Shown here in pieces: positions 1 to 8,923 of a stretch of DNA of 64,000 bases (position 1 is its first letter; each line of letters begins with the position of its first letter). The position numbers were made by a program, and so were the translations under genes. The notes under the pieces were generated by a model. That model was not told where the DNA came from, did not search any database, and worked only from the letters and a program-made list of their open reading frames with translations. The stretch lies in NCBI RefSeq assembly GCF_963675585.1, contig NZ_OY776414.1:2955001-3019000 (forward strand), given 5' to 3'. Origin of the DNA: an uncultured Draconibacterium sp. (GTDB lineage Bacteria > Bacteroidota > Bacteroidia > Bacteroidales > Prolixibacteraceae).

Positions 1-11
1 AACTGCAGACT

Positions 12-1136
12 ATGAAAAATCGGATTATTGTTTTGGGAGCCGGATTGGTTGGAAGTGCCATTGCAATGGATTTATCGAAAAACCACGCTGTTACAAGTGT
101 CGATAAAAATCAGGAATCATTTAAAAAATTTGAAAGTTACCCTTCCATAGAAACCATTCAGGCTGATTTATCTAATACCGAAACCATAAAATCGATAGTG
201 GCTGATTTTGATATGGTGATTGGAGCTGTTCCGGGATTTATGGGCTACCAAACCATGAAAGCGGTTATTGAAGCAGGGAAAAACATGGTGGATATTTCGT
301 TTATGCCTGAAGATTTTCTGCAACTGGATGGCCTGGCAAAAAAACACAAGGTTACAATTGTAGCAGACTGTGGTGTTGCACCGGGAATGGGAAACATAAT
401 TTTGGGGCACCACAACAAAAACATGCATGTAAAAAAATACGAATGTTTAGTGGGAGGATTGCCTGTTATTCGCGAGTGGCCTTACGAATACAAAGCCGTA
501 TTTTCGCCAATAGATGTTATTGAAGAATACATCCGCCCGGCGCGTTATATACAAAACTACGAGATGATTACAAAGGAGGCACTTTCCGATCCTGAATTAA
601 TCCATTTTGAAGGCATCGGCACTTTGGAGTCGTGGAATTCGGATGGTCTACGCTCCTTAATGCAGAGCATGAAAAACATTCCGGATATGATTGAAAAAAC
701 CTTACGTTATCCGGGCTGTATCGAATACTTAAAAGTACTGCGCGAATCCGGGTTTTTCTCGTATGACGAGATTGAAGTAAACGGAAACAAAATACGACCT
801 ATTGATGTAACTGCGAAGTTACTATTTCCGAAATGGAAGCTAAAGGAAGGAGAAGAAGATTTTACAATTATGCGAATTGTGGTGGAAGGTATTGAAAACG
901 GTGAACCTAAAAAATATACTTACAATTTACTGGATCGGTTCGATCGGGAAAACAATATTATTTCAATGGCAAGAACCACTGGTTACACCTGTACATCGGT
1001 GGCTAATTTAATACTCGACGGAGGATTTAAAACCGAAGGTGTAAGTGCTCCGGAAACGGTTGGCGAACAAACCGGAAACCTTGCTTACATTTTAAAGTAC
1101 CTGAAAGAACGGGGTGTAAAATACAACATCGTATAG
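12..1136 (+). CDS. Saccharopine dehydrogenase family oxidoreductase
   Basis: A 374-residue NAD(P)-dependent oxidoreductase. An N-terminal Rossmann fold carries the dinucleotide motif GAGLVGS (residues 9-15), followed by an acidic VDKN strand end. The central segment DCGVAPGMGN (about residues 119-128) is characteristic of saccharopine reductases and lysine 6-dehydrogenases, and the length fits that family. The reaction is probably oxidation or reduction at the lysine epsilon-amino/saccharopine level, but the substrate is inferred from the family only. The ATG at 12 is the first in-frame start visible; the window edge leaves only 11 bases upstream. The next gene lies 187 bases downstream, so it is probably transcribed alone or ends an operon that starts outside the window. 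Confidence 0.8.
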   Translation: MKNRIIVLGAGLVGSAIAMDLSKNHAVTSVDKNQESFKKFESYPSIETIQADLSNTETIKSIVADFDMVIGAVPGFMGYQTMKAVIEAGKNMVDISFMPEDFLQLDGLAKKHKVTIVADCGVAPGMGNIILGHHNKNMHVKKYECLVGGLPVIREWPYEYKAVFSPIDVIEEYIRPARYIQNYEMITKEALSDPELIHFEGIGTLESWNSDGLRSLMQSMKNIPDMIEKTLRYPGCIEYLKVLRESGFFSYDEIEVNGNKIRPIDVTAKLLFPKWKLKEGEEDFTIMRIVVEGIENGEPKKYTYNLLDRFDRENNIISMARTTGYTCTSVANLILDGGFKTEGVSAPETVGEQTGNLAYILKYLKERGVKYNIV

Positions 1137-1323
1137 TTTATTATTTATTTCTGGTTTGAATACGTAGCCAGACCAATAAAAGCCGGAATTAATACTACGA
1201 ACAGTTTGATATTTACTGACTTTTAATCGAAAAATACAATTCCGGATTAAATCATTCATTAAAAATATTTAAAACAATAGTGCTATAAAATTCGTTGTAT
1301 TATCATTTTTATATTTTTGCGGC

Positions 1324-1719
1324 ATGGAATTATATGTTGGAATTATTATTGGTTTGTTTACGGTTATAGGCATGGCCCTTTTGGTAAAAGTAAACCGCGG
1401 CAGAAAAAAAACAACCGACGTTAAAGAAGAAGTTTCAGCACCTGCATCGGACTGTTGTGGTGCACACGAAGTTTGTGAATTCGACCAGCTAAAAATGGAC
1501 GAAAGTATTATCGAATATTACGACGATGAAGAACTTGATGTATATAAAAACATCGACGAAAAAGAATATACCACAAGTCAGATCGATCAGTTTCGCGAAG
1601 TTCTTTATACTTTAAAAACCCATGAAATTAAAAACTGGCTATTAAGCATTGAAAGAAGAAAAATTACGCTTCCTTCAATTTTGGTAAGTGAAGCCCGTTT
1701 TTTAATGGCAGAGAGCTAA
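1324..1719 (+). CDS. Small membrane-anchored protein of unknown function
   Basis: A 131-residue protein I cannot assign to a named family. Residues 3-22 form one hydrophobic helix followed by a basic stretch (NRGRKKT), so an N-out/C-in signal anchor is likely. Next comes a motif DCCGAHEVCEFDQL (about residues 43-56) with three cysteines and a histidine, then an acidic region (YYDDEELD) and a helical C-terminal domain. The Cys/His cluster could bind metal or form disulfides; this is inference. A TATTTTTG box matching the Bacteroidota -7 consensus ends only 5 bases before the ATG, so the transcript may be nearly leaderless. It is followed by a clear terminator at 1777-1802. Confidence 0.75.
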   Translation: MELYVGIIIGLFTVIGMALLVKVNRGRKKTTDVKEEVSAPASDCCGAHEVCEFDQLKMDESIIEYYDDEELDVYKNIDEKEYTTSQIDQFREVLYTLKTHEIKNWLLSIERRKITLPSILVSEARFLMAES

Positions 1720-1776
1720 CCGAAGCTCATCTGAATGAGTAAACTACAAACTTACAAGCAAATTAATTGCAAATAA

Positions 1777-1802
1777 AAAGGCCGATGAAAACACCGGCCT
1801 TT
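1777..1802. terminator. Bidirectional intrinsic terminator
   Basis: Perfect 8-bp arms AAAGGCCG and CGGCCTTT around a 10-base loop, with A-rich sequence on the left and T-rich on the right. It sits between the convergent genes ending at 1719 (+) and 1835 (-) and can serve both. Confidence 0.8.
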
Positions 1803-1834
1803 AACAGAATATCGTTTTTTGTTCTTCTTACTTT

Positions 1835-2521
1835 CTATTCATCATCCCCTCTTTTGGTTTCAATAATTACAACTCCATTTGCTCCTCTTGCTCCGTATAT
1901 CGCTGAACTTCCATCTTTAAGTATATTTATGCTTTTTACGTTGGTAGGCGAAATACTCGATAGCAGACTTTGATCAACGGTCATACCGTCAACAACAATT
2001 AAGGCTGCACTGCTTAAAGTGATTGAATTAACTCCTCTGATAATTATATCTCCGTTTGACTGAACCTGAACCCCCGCAAAGCGGCCTCTTATAAGGTCAT
2101 AAATATCGGAATACTGTGAAAAATCCATGTCTTTGTTCGACAATTGAGCAACAGCATTTAGTTTTTCAGCATCTTTTACATACCCATAACCAATGGCATA
2201 TTCTTTTGATTTTTCTCCCGGTTTAAGCTTCAAATTTACGGCTACAAGTTTGGTATTATCTTCAAGTTTTACTTTTTCAGAAGAAAATCCTTTTGCCTGA
2301 ACTTTTAACTGATCACCTGGATTCACTTTTACCGTAAACTGTCCAAGCGTATCCGATTTTATTATCTCCTTAGTACTTTTTACAATAATCTCTGCACCAA
2401 TAACTGCGATACTATCAAAAGTTGTTACTATTCCCCTAATCATTTGACTCTGTGCATTAACCTGAACTCCAAAGACAACAAAAAGGCAAATAACGATAAG
2501 TTTTAGAAAGTTGATTTTCAT
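1835..2521 (-). CDS. Stand-alone TonB receptor plug domain protein (SusC-like, no barrel)
   Basis: About 228 residues from the ATG at 2521. That start is preferred over the upstream one at 2554 because it begins a typical signal peptide (MKINFLKLIVICLFVVFG...NAQS). After the signal peptide come a carboxypeptidase-D-like regulatory beta-sandwich (about residues 25-100) and a TonB-dependent receptor plug domain. The plug ends in the SusC/RagA signature, with the stretch ILKDGSSAIYGARGANGV near the C-terminus. The roughly 600-residue outer-membrane beta-barrel that normally follows is absent: the protein stops soon after GVVIIETKRG, and the downstream DNA does not continue it. It may act in the periplasm as a TonB-interacting or structural module. 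No SusD gene is adjacent. Confidence 0.75.
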   Translation of the reverse strand: MKINFLKLIVICLFVVFGVQVNAQSQMIRGIVTTFDSIAVIGAEIIVKSTKEIIKSDTLGQFTVKVNPGDQLKVQAKGFSSEKVKLEDNTKLVAVNLKLKPGEKSKEYAIGYGYVKDAEKLNAVAQLSNKDMDFSQYSDIYDLIRGRFAGVQVQSNGDIIIRGVNSITLSSAALIVVDGMTVDQSLLSSISPTNVKSINILKDGSSAIYGARGANGVVIIETKRGDDE

Positions 2522-2803
2522 AATGATATTTTTAGATTCTTTTACTAAAGACAATTCTAAATAAACAAACCCTTAATGTACTTATAGACTTTTGAACTCC
2601 AATTAGGTTTAATGAACTTCGTGTTCCGCTTTCGACAAGACTTTTGAACAATTGGTCGATAACGTTTACATCAGAATCAATACATTAGAAACTCTGCTCT
2701 ACAAATAGTATACCGCTAAATGTTAACTCATTGTATAAAGCTGGACATTTACATTTGGAGTTGCAATTTACAAAATCATTACCGGCTCTCGTTTGCCATC
2801 CAA

Positions 2804-3748
2804 CTAATCTTCTTTTGCCGGAACAACTCGTTTTACCCGATACGGTTTTTTCTGCTGCGATTCGAAATAAGTTCGCATTTGCAACTCGGCAATTATTCCC
2901 GTTGTAATAAACTGAATACCACCTAAAACCAATAATATTCCAAGCAACAATAATGGTTTCCCCCAAATATCGTTACCCATTAATTTTAGCACCAGCAAAT
3001 AGAAATTGATTAACACCCCAAAGGCCAGTGTAAAAATGCCAATGTTTCCGAAAAAGTGCATCGGACGCTGTAAGTATTTTTTAAAGAATACCATTAATAC
3101 CAAATCGCTCAAAACACGTGTTGTTCTGTTGATTCCGTATTTAGATGTTCCAAACTCACGTGAGCGATGATTTACGTCAACCTGTGTAATTTTCGTGGCA
3201 CCTTCGAGCGTAACAAGTGCTGGAATATAACGATGTAACTCGCCGTAGATATGAATATTTTTGATTGTTTCGTTGGTAAAAATTTTAAGGGTACAACCTA
3301 AATCTTTCATGTAAATACCGGTTGCACGACGAATAAGGTAGTTGGCTATTTTTGAAGGTACTTTTCGCAAAAACATACCATCTTTACGATTGGCACGAAC
3401 GCCGGCAACCATATCCCATTCTTCTTCTTCAATCATTTTCAACATCATTGGCACGTCGGCCGGATCATTTTGTAAATCGCCATCAATTAAGGCAATAAAC
3501 TCGCCTTCTGCCTGATCTATACCTGCCTGCAATGCCGAACTTTGTCCGTAATTTCGTTTGAGTTCAACCAAAATAAAACGGTCGTCGTTTATCTTTTTAA
3601 TTTCAGAACGTGTGTTATCGGTTGATCCATCGTCAACAAAAATAGCTTCAAAGTCGTAGCCGTTTAATGCCTGTTTTATTTGATCTGCCAACGGAAGTAT
3701 ATTCTCTTCCTCGTTCCAGACACAAATTACCAGTGATAGTTTTTTCAT
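2804..3748 (-). CDS. Family 2 glycosyltransferase with C-terminal membrane helices (GtrB/ArnC type)
   Basis: A GT-A fold glycosyltransferase of about 314 residues. The nucleotide-sugar site is seen as VICVWNEEEN near the start, VDDGSTDNT (about residues 37-45) and the DXD-like GDLQNDP. Two hydrophobic helices in the last 90 residues place it at the inner membrane. Proteins of this shape transfer a sugar from UDP- or GDP-sugar to undecaprenyl or dolichyl phosphate, or decorate glycolipids. The exact sugar cannot be read from sequence. The start at 3748 (MKKLSLVICVW) is preferred over the ATG at 3772, which adds eight residues unlike the family. It is monocistronic; the flanking gaps exceed 120 bases. 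Confidence 0.82.
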   Translation of the reverse strand: MKKLSLVICVWNEEENILPLADQIKQALNGYDFEAIFVDDGSTDNTRSEIKKINDDRFILVELKRNYGQSSALQAGIDQAEGEFIALIDGDLQNDPADVPMMLKMIEEEEWDMVAGVRANRKDGMFLRKVPSKIANYLIRRATGIYMKDLGCTLKIFTNETIKNIHIYGELHRYIPALVTLEGATKITQVDVNHRSREFGTSKYGINRTTRVLSDLVLMVFFKKYLQRPMHFFGNIGIFTLAFGVLINFYLLVLKLMGNDIWGKPLLLLGILLVLGGIQFITTGIIAELQMRTYFESQQKKPYRVKRVVPAKED

Positions 3749-3874
3749 GTTTTTTAATTGAATGTTTTCCAATGAAGACGTGTTTCAGGAATTTCTAAAC
3801 AGCGAATTCATTTTTAAGTTGTTCTATATCTGTTTTCAAGCGCAAATTTACACAAAACAATTGCAAAACAATTT

Positions 3875-4770
3875 TTATTTAACAGGATTAAATTTCCAGA
3901 TAAATGAGAAACGAACCGTTCTGTACATCCAATCGTGTAATCCGTGCTGGTACTGAACTCTAAACGCTTTTTTATTGTAGTCTTTTCTTAATTCAAAGTT
4001 AAGCTGCATGGGTCGGTCGCCATTATTTTTGTAACCATAATATCCCGACCACGACGAAACAAACCTCCAGTTATTCTTTTCAAAATCGGTTCCGATACCG
4101 TAAAGCAAAGCATCGTTTTGCAAATTTAATTCGTCGTTGGTTTGCCAGGTATAAAATCCAAGCATTGCATAAGGCCTGAAAACCATTGCCTCTTTGGCTC
4201 CAAAATCCTTTGAAAAACTGAGATCAAAAAAATACGCGGGTGTGTGTCGGCATAACGGGCACCTTCAAGGTTACTCCCCGAAGCAGTTTTGGCTCCAAAG
4301 CGAAATAAGGTGTTCGGAAATTTCCGATCCTTTAACAACTGAATTAGTGTGGTAAAATTCAAATCGCCAAAAGCAGTTCCTTTGCAATCGGCGTCACGCG
4401 AAATCCGCTCATTTCTTATCTCCGTTGTATAGGAATAATGTTCCAGAATAACACCATAAATTTCAACTGCGATTTTTCCATCGGCAAAAGGAACATAGGC
4501 ACGAGCGGAAATATCCTGTGTTGGATCGCCGGAATGAAAATGATTTGAAGCAGTGATCTCCATCTCTGTTTCATTGCTAAGAAAGCCTCTTCTTACATCG
4601 GGAACGGGCAAAGCATTCGGGCCGAAATATCCGGGCGAAATAATCATCCAGTTTCGCCAGCCCGGATCGCCGGGTTCCCATCCATGCTGTTCATTCCACG
4701 ACCAGTCGTCCTGACCGTAAGCTGCCAAATTAGCGAGAAAAATAACAATGAAAAAAAGATGTTTTCTCAT
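3875..4770 (-). pseudogene. Outer-membrane beta-rich protein, interrupted by a 2-base frameshift
   Basis: Two minus-strand frames join into one protein of about 297 residues. The first (from 4770) has a signal peptide (MRKHLFFIVIFLANLAAYGQ) and aromatic-rich beta strands. It leaves frame in the run ACACAC at about 4245-4250. Removing one AC restores ADTPAYFFDLSFSKDF and runs directly into the second frame (GAKEAMVFRPYAMLGFY...), which ends with the typical outer-membrane C-terminal aromatic pattern (RTVRFSFIWKFNPVK). The family is unnamed; it is probably a porin-like or surface beta-barrel. The shift may be a real short-repeat slippage event or a base-calling error. Confidence 0.65.
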
Positions 4771-4802
4771 TTCCGGAATTTGAATCCATCAAAGATAAAA
4801 AA

Positions 4803-4825
4803 ACCCTTCAGAAGCTCTGAAGGGT
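4803..4825 (-). terminator. Intrinsic terminator after the peptidase gene
   Basis: Arms ACCCTTCAGA and TCTGAAGGGT (10 bp, perfect) around a 3-base loop. On the minus strand the hairpin is followed by seven T's. It starts 8 bases past the stop of the C1 peptidase gene. Confidence 0.88.
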
Positions 4826-4832
4826 CGTTGAA

Positions 4833-6042
4833 CTATAGCTCAAGTTTTTCTTTTATATTTTGTGGAATGGCATCTTTATGTACCATAATACACATGGTTT
4901 TGTAATCAACATATGCTTTCGAAGCATAAAAATAACCGTTGTATTTGTTGTAATCACCCCACGAGTTTTTCACTTTATAAAACAAATGGCCTTCCTGGTC
5001 TTTGGCTGTGCCAACAATGTGCATTCCATGATCGTCAGTGGTTTGGTAATTGTCGAAAGCGATTTGGCGCATTTCCTGAGTAACCTCCAACTCCGGAACC
5101 GGCTGATCCAGTTTGTACAATTCTTTTTCCTTTTCCTTTTCCGGCATCGCTTCCCATTTTGCAATTTCGGCATCGCTCATATCTTCGCTTGGAGCTGCAG
5201 GTAAAACTGCTACTCCTTTATTACTTGTCGCAAATCCTTTTTCGCTAACATCAGCAGCCCATGCAATAGTGTAGTTATTCTTTAAAGCATATTCAATAAT
5301 CTCCGACAATTCATTTACCGGAACATTGTAAACCTCGTCCCACGACCAGTTATCAGGAACCTCTAAAATAAATTTTGAGTAAAACGGATGGTGTGTATAC
5401 GAACTGATCTCTACGTAATCGTCCATGTTTAAGCCAATGTAATCACTGGCAAAACTTTGCGGAGTGTATTGTTTTCCTTCGTATTCGAATTTCTGAGGAA
5501 GTTCGCCCAGGTACGAGTTTAAAGTACCATCAATCGATTCGTGCCAAACCGTGCTCAGTTTCCTGTTTTTATTCTCAACTACAGCATCAACATGTTGTTT
5601 TAATACGCGGTCCATTTCGCCATGCACATGTTTCTCTTCGCCATAATTTAATCCGTCGTAAACTGATTCCGGAACAATTCCGTACTGGCGAATTACATGT
5701 TAGTTACATCATGGAAAGCTCCTCCTGCCGCAAAAATTAAGGCTTACCGTGCAACACGAATATGTTTTTTAGCTTTTTCAGAATAGGTGTGCCAAACCAC
5801 AAACATTTCAGAAAGATCTACTTCGGGTTTTCCCAAACGCAACATTTCCGACTCTAAAAACGAAAGTCCTGAAAAAGACCAGCACGTACCTGAACGATAT
5901 TGATTTTTTTACGGGTGTTGTTGGCAACTTTATCTCGTCTTCAAAAACGTATCCCTTTATTTCTTCTTTTTTATCGTTTTCTGCAAAAACACTAAAAGTA
6001 AACACTTGCAATTAAAGCAGTAAAAAGTAAGCGCAGCTTCAT
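4833..6042 (-). pseudogene. C1B cysteine peptidase (bleomycin hydrolase/aminopeptidase C type), N-terminal third frameshifted
   Basis: The intact 264-codon 3' part (from 5627) carries the catalytic His in DDHGMHIVG and the Asn in VKNSWG. The N-terminal part can be rebuilt upstream from the ATG at 6042, but it needs at least six small corrections, all removing inserted bases. They lie in a T run at about 5998 (after MKLRLLFTALIASVYF), an A run at about 5908, three single bases at 5738-5755 and two bases near 5697. The rebuilt frame has a signal peptide, the catalytic Cys motif RSGTCWSFS, then DLSEMFVVWHTYSEKAKK and the conserved NFAAGGAFHDV. The family normally hydrolyses peptides as a papain-fold aminopeptidase; the signal peptide suggests periplasmic or lipid-anchored placement. 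As read, the gene cannot make the catalytic Cys and His in one chain. Confidence 0.75.
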
Positions 6043-6166
6043 TATTATTAAATTAAATATTACCCCTCAAAATTGAACTGACGTCAAAAATAATAAATTA
6101 ATTTCTTTAGAAAAGCCAGAATTAATAAAAATTAGCTTCGCGGCCTGTACGATAACTACTTATTGT

Positions 6167-6739
6167 TCAATATAATTTTTGAACTTCGGAATACCGAAAA
6201 CAATCCACAAGATGGTCGTTCACCATTCCGGTGGCCTGCATGTGCGCATAAATTACCGTACTACCTACGAATTTGAATCCACGTTTTTTTAAATCTTCCG
6301 AAATCCGGTCTGACAGCTCTGTTTTTGCCGGCAATTCCGATTGTGTTTTGAAAGTATTTACGATGGATTTAAAATCAACAAATCCCCAAATATAGGTATC
6401 AAAACTCCCAAATTCTTTCTGAATTTCGATAAAACGTTGTGCATTATTTACACATGCTGCGAGTTTCATTTTATTACGGATGATGGATTTGTTTTGAACC
6501 AGCTCGTCAAGTTTTTTCTGATCGTAACGGGCAACTACCTCGGGTTTAAACTGATCGAATGCCAGTCTGAAATTTTCGCGTTTGTTTAGCACAATTTGCC
6601 AACTTAACCCGGCCTGAAAACCTTCGAGCACAAAAAACTCAAACAACTTTTGGTCGTCGTGTAAAGGCACTCCCCACTCTTCGTCGTGGTATTTAATCAT
6701 CAAGTCGTTTTTTGTTCCCCAGTCGCAGCGTTTACACAT
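6167..6739 (-). CDS. tag: DNA-3-methyladenine glycosylase I
   Basis: A 190-residue base-excision repair enzyme that removes 3-methyladenine from alkylated DNA. It begins CKRCDWG and shows YHDEEWGVPLHDD, FEFFVLEGFQAGLSW and the C-terminal TGMVNDHLVDCFRY. These regions contain the cysteine/histidine ligands of the Tag zinc snap and the catalytic glutamate region. Length and order match the family. It is intact, although it lies between two genes with frameshifts. It is divergent from the TPR gene, with 93 bases between the starts. Confidence 0.93.
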   Translation of the reverse strand: MCKRCDWGTKNDLMIKYHDEEWGVPLHDDQKLFEFFVLEGFQAGLSWQIVLNKRENFRLAFDQFKPEVVARYDQKKLDELVQNKSIIRNKMKLAACVNNAQRFIEIQKEFGSFDTYIWGFVDFKSIVNTFKTQSELPAKTELSDRISEDLKKRGFKFVGSTVIYAHMQATGMVNDHLVDCFRYSEVQKLY

Positions 6740-6832
6740 TTTATCAGATTTTTTGGTAAAAGTTAAATAAAATTAATCAGAACAACAGCTAAGCTGGTAA
6801 AATGTTATTTTTGCTTTTCAGAATAAAACAGA

Positions 6833-8805
6833 ATGAAGAAACTTACTGTATTTTTTGTGCTGCTATTGTCGCTTTCCTTTGTGGCAGAGGCACAACTAAA
6901 TATCAACCATTTTATACGAGTTGGTCGCACACGAATTTCAATTGGCAACTATACCGGTGCAATTGAATACTTTAATATTGTAATTGAATTTAAACCCTAT
7001 TTGGCCGAAGCGTACTTGTACCGGGGTATTGCCAAACACTCGCTGGAAGATTACCGCGGAGCCATTACCGATTACGATAAAGCCATTGATATTAAACCTT
7101 ATTATCCGCAGGCATACAACAACCGTGGAATGGCTTATCACAACTTAAAGAAATACGACGATGCAATTGCCAATTACAATCGTGCGCTTGAGTTTGATCA
7201 GAACGACGAAAGTATATACAACAACCGCGGAGTGGCTAAAATGGCATTAAAAAACCTCGATGGCGCCATTGAAGACTTTAACAAAGCTCTGGCAATTAAT
7301 CCGAAATCGACCGACGCTTTAATGCGGCGAAGCAATGCAAAAATTGTAAGTGGCGATACAAAAGGAGCCATAAAAGACCTTAACGAAGTAATTATTATCA
7401 GGCCGCATTATGCCGCAGCTTATTTAAACCGCGGACTGGCACGTTTCGAATTAGATGATTATGCCTCGGCCTTACGCGATTACGATCAGTCAATTAAATT
7501 CGATCCGCAAAATGCCTTGGCTTTTAACAACCGCGGGATTGTAAAACACAAGCTGGAAGATTACAACAGTGCCATTATGGATTACGACATGGCGCTTCAA
7601 CTGGATCCGGAAATGGCCAGCGCCTATTTTAACAGAGCCATGGCACGCGAAATATTAAAACGCCCGGGTTACGAAAACGACTACAAAATTGCAGCACAAC
7701 TGAATCCCTCAGTTTGATTTATCTACCCGACGTTTAGATGCCGAACAAATGGCGCAGCAGCAACAAAATCAGAAAAACCAGAGTAACGCGCAACAACAAA
7801 ATTCGGGTAGCTCACAACAAAGCAGCCAGGCTGCAAACAATACTTCAACACAAAATCAGCAACAGCAAAACAACCAGAGCTTGGCTCAAAACAACAGCAA
7901 CGATAAAGAAGAGGAGGAAGCTGAAGAAGAAGCACGCAACCGCAGAAGAAAAATGAATCTGATTGTTGAGGATTCACGCGATTTACCATCCGAACAGGAA
8001 GAAGAGGAAGTGGATGACGGGCGAATTCAGAACAAAAACATTGTAATCGACTTGCAACCTTTGTTCCTGATTGCTGCTTTCGAGAAAAACGGCGTGGATT
8101 ACGATCGTTTCCAATATTACAACATTGTAATCGACGATTTAAATGCCAAAAACAATTACGATCCATTGCTGTCAATTTCCAATAAACCGGTAACAACGTA
8201 TCAATCGGTATTCGAAAATTTCATTCTCTTTTTTAACGAAAAAATCGGCATTCAGGAAAATGCACACAACTATTTAAACCGGGGTATTTTTTACAGTTTA
8301 ACAGGCGATTACAACCGGGCTTTACAAGATTTGAATAAATCAATTGAATTGGATGACAAAGCATCGATTGCCTATTTTACACGTGCCAACAGTTTGTATA
8401 AAATGCAGGAACAAATAGAATTGTTGGCCGGCGCACAGAAAAATGTTTCGATAACCATGCGAGACAAAAATTCAACTGCAGATCCGGAAACAGAAAAAGT
8501 TACTTCGCTTGATTACGCCAAAATTTTGGAAGATTACGAATTAACACTTTTCTTAAATCCCGAATTCTTTTTTGGCTATTACAACCGTGCCTACATAAAA
8601 CTTCGACTGGGAGAATATAAAAGTGCAGTGGAAGATCTGAACCGTGCCATTGAACTGGAACCCGAAATTTGCCGAAGCTTATTTCAACCGCGGATTAACA
8701 AAGATTTTCCTTAACGATGTGGAAGGCGGAGCAATGGATTTAAGCCGCGCCGGAGAATTGGGAATCAGCGGAGCATACAACATTATAAAACGGTATTGCA
8801 ATTAA
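6833..8805 (+). pseudogene. Secreted TPR-repeat protein with Gln/Asn-rich linker, two frameshifts
   Basis: Three consecutive frames form one protein of about 655 residues. Frame one (6833-7717) has a signal peptide (MKKLTVFFVLLLSLSFVAEAQ) and about eight TPR units of the type AYNNRGMAYHNLKKYDDAIANYNRALE. It leaves frame at CCC near 7706; removing one base gives AAQLNPQFDLSTRRLDAEQ and joins frame two. Frame two begins with a Gln/Asn-rich stretch of about 50 residues, then an EEEEAEEEA patch, a globular segment and more TPRs. It leaves frame at GAAATTT near 8670; removing one base restores EAYFNRGLTKIFLNDVEGGAMDLSRA and the stop at 8803. TPR arrays bind proteins; the partner is unknown. Confidence 0.7.
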
Positions 8806-8850
8806 ATTTGAAGAAAGATTGAAGGGATTGATAAAGATCGATGTAGATTG

Positions 8851-8916
8851 AACCTTTTGCCTTTATACTTTTGCCTTCTATTTTTTTACTTTTGCCTTTG
8901 TACTTTATACTTTTGC
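8851..8916 (+). repeat. 21-bp-period tandem repeat with -7-like boxes upstream of rarA
   Basis: The octamer TACTTTTG occurs at 8866, 8887 and 8908, exactly 21 bases apart, each followed by CC and a T-rich spacer. A degenerate fourth copy (CCTTTTG) lies at about 8853. Each octamer fits the Bacteroidota -7 consensus TAnnTTTG. The last one ends 8 bases before the rarA ATG. No good -33 TTG lies 19 bases upstream of any copy, so promoter function is uncertain. Confidence 0.55.
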
Positions 8917-8923
8917 CTTAATT

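Noticed and set aside
1767-1973. Short plus-strand open frame over the terminator and the plug gene 3' end
   Set aside because: It lies antisense to the TonB plug gene and starts inside the terminator; it has no features of its own.
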